Source: Bacteroidales bacterium
Lineage (GTDB): Bacteria > Bacteroidota > Bacteroidia > Bacteroidales > ML635J-15
Reading direction: 5' to 3'
Assembly: GCA_028696755.1 (NCBI GenBank)
Contig: JAQVGK010000243.1
Location: 1-5,823 of the forward strand
DNA: 5,823 nt
The notes under the pieces are model-generated. The model searched no databases. It had not been told where the DNA came from and saw nothing but the letters and a program-made list of their open reading frames with translations. A program made the translations under genes and the position numbers. Positions 5,529-5,823 of this stretch are shown piece by piece; within the stretch, counting starts at the first letter, position 1, and each line of letters begins with the position of its first letter.

Positions 5529-5823
5529 CTAATAGTCGTAATAATTGCTTCGTATTGCCGATCTTATTCCGATTTGATAAAAATTTGAACTACTACCAAA
5601 TTCAACATTATATCGATTCGAAACTGATGTAAAAATCTGTAACCTATAAGACGGATTAAGATTATAAATCAATGCTATATCGCTCATAAGCGTTGCACTC
5701 CTTTCATTCGGACCGAACAAATATTGGAATAGAAGGTTATAATCAAAGATATTCTGTCGATTATAAAATCCATAAGTCGGAGCATATTTTAAGTAAGTAG
5801 TTTTTGCAAGCACCTCGAATCTC
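5529..5823 (-). CDS. C-terminal part of a probable outer-membrane or surface protein (partial)
   Basis: Only the last 97 or so codons are visible. The frame is open to the window edge, so the true start lies beyond 5823. The GTG at 5811-5813 is an internal Val rather than a likely start, since codons for Arg-Phe-Glu precede it in frame. The piece is Tyr-rich (13 tyrosines) and reads as amphipathic beta-strands, for example ATLMSDIALIYNL, YRLQIFTSVS and FYQIGIRSAIR, ending in NYYDY. A barrel with an aromatic C-terminus is plausible. I do not recognise the family. It ends one base before the Wzi/RemB-like gene, so the two are probably co-transcribed and may serve the same envelope function. Confidence 0.6.
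   Translation of the reverse strand, partial: RFEVLAKTTYLKYAPTYGFYNRQNIFDYNLLFQYLFGPNERSATLMSDIALIYNLNPSYRLQIFTSVSNRYNVEFGSSSNFYQIGIRSAIRSNYYDY

Overview
The window most likely comes from a Bacteroidota genome, probably a Bacteroidales or Marinilabiliales-type lineage. Three things point there. The gene order rsfS-ftsH-cdsA is common in that phylum. The FtsH has Bacteroidota-style wording ([22 protein letters not shown]). The promoter ahead of rsfS matches the Bacteroidota -7 box TAnnTTTG rather than a sigma70 -10 box. The DNA is moderately AT-rich and start codons lack strong Shine-Dalgarno sequences. All five genes lie on the minus strand, so transcription runs from high to low coordinates.

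Layout in transcription order. (1) 5823-5529 is the 3' end of a gene cut by the window edge. It encodes a Tyr-rich, beta-strand-like C-terminus, probably of an outer-membrane protein. (2) One base after its stop, 5527-3929 encodes a complete 532-residue secreted outer-membrane barrel of the Wzi/RemB type. (3) 3928-3752 is a short intergenic stretch holding five 9-bp repeats that abut the stop codon of the barrel gene, a compact palindrome, and a promoter. (4) 3751-3380 is rsfS (ribosome silencing factor), 3318-1324 is ftsH (membrane AAA+ zinc protease) and 1321-491 is cdsA (CDP-diacylglycerol synthase). These three form a housekeeping operon. cdsA starts on a TTG two bases after the ftsH stop. 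(5) 490-1 has no gene, but 1-348 is dense with palindromes. Three copies of a two-hairpin unit share an almost invariant linker (GTTATGGAYGTTAAG) while their stems differ and still pair. A 21-bp perfect inverted repeat brackets two of these copies.

The genes themselves are ordinary: translation control under starvation, membrane protein quality control, phospholipid precursor synthesis, and an envelope barrel pair. The parts most worth a second look are the non-coding repeats: the modular hairpin family at 1-348, where stems vary with compensation around a fixed linker, and the 9-bp array that begins exactly after a stop codon and keeps the reading frame. No defence system, CRISPR array, transposase gene, tRNA or rRNA was seen.
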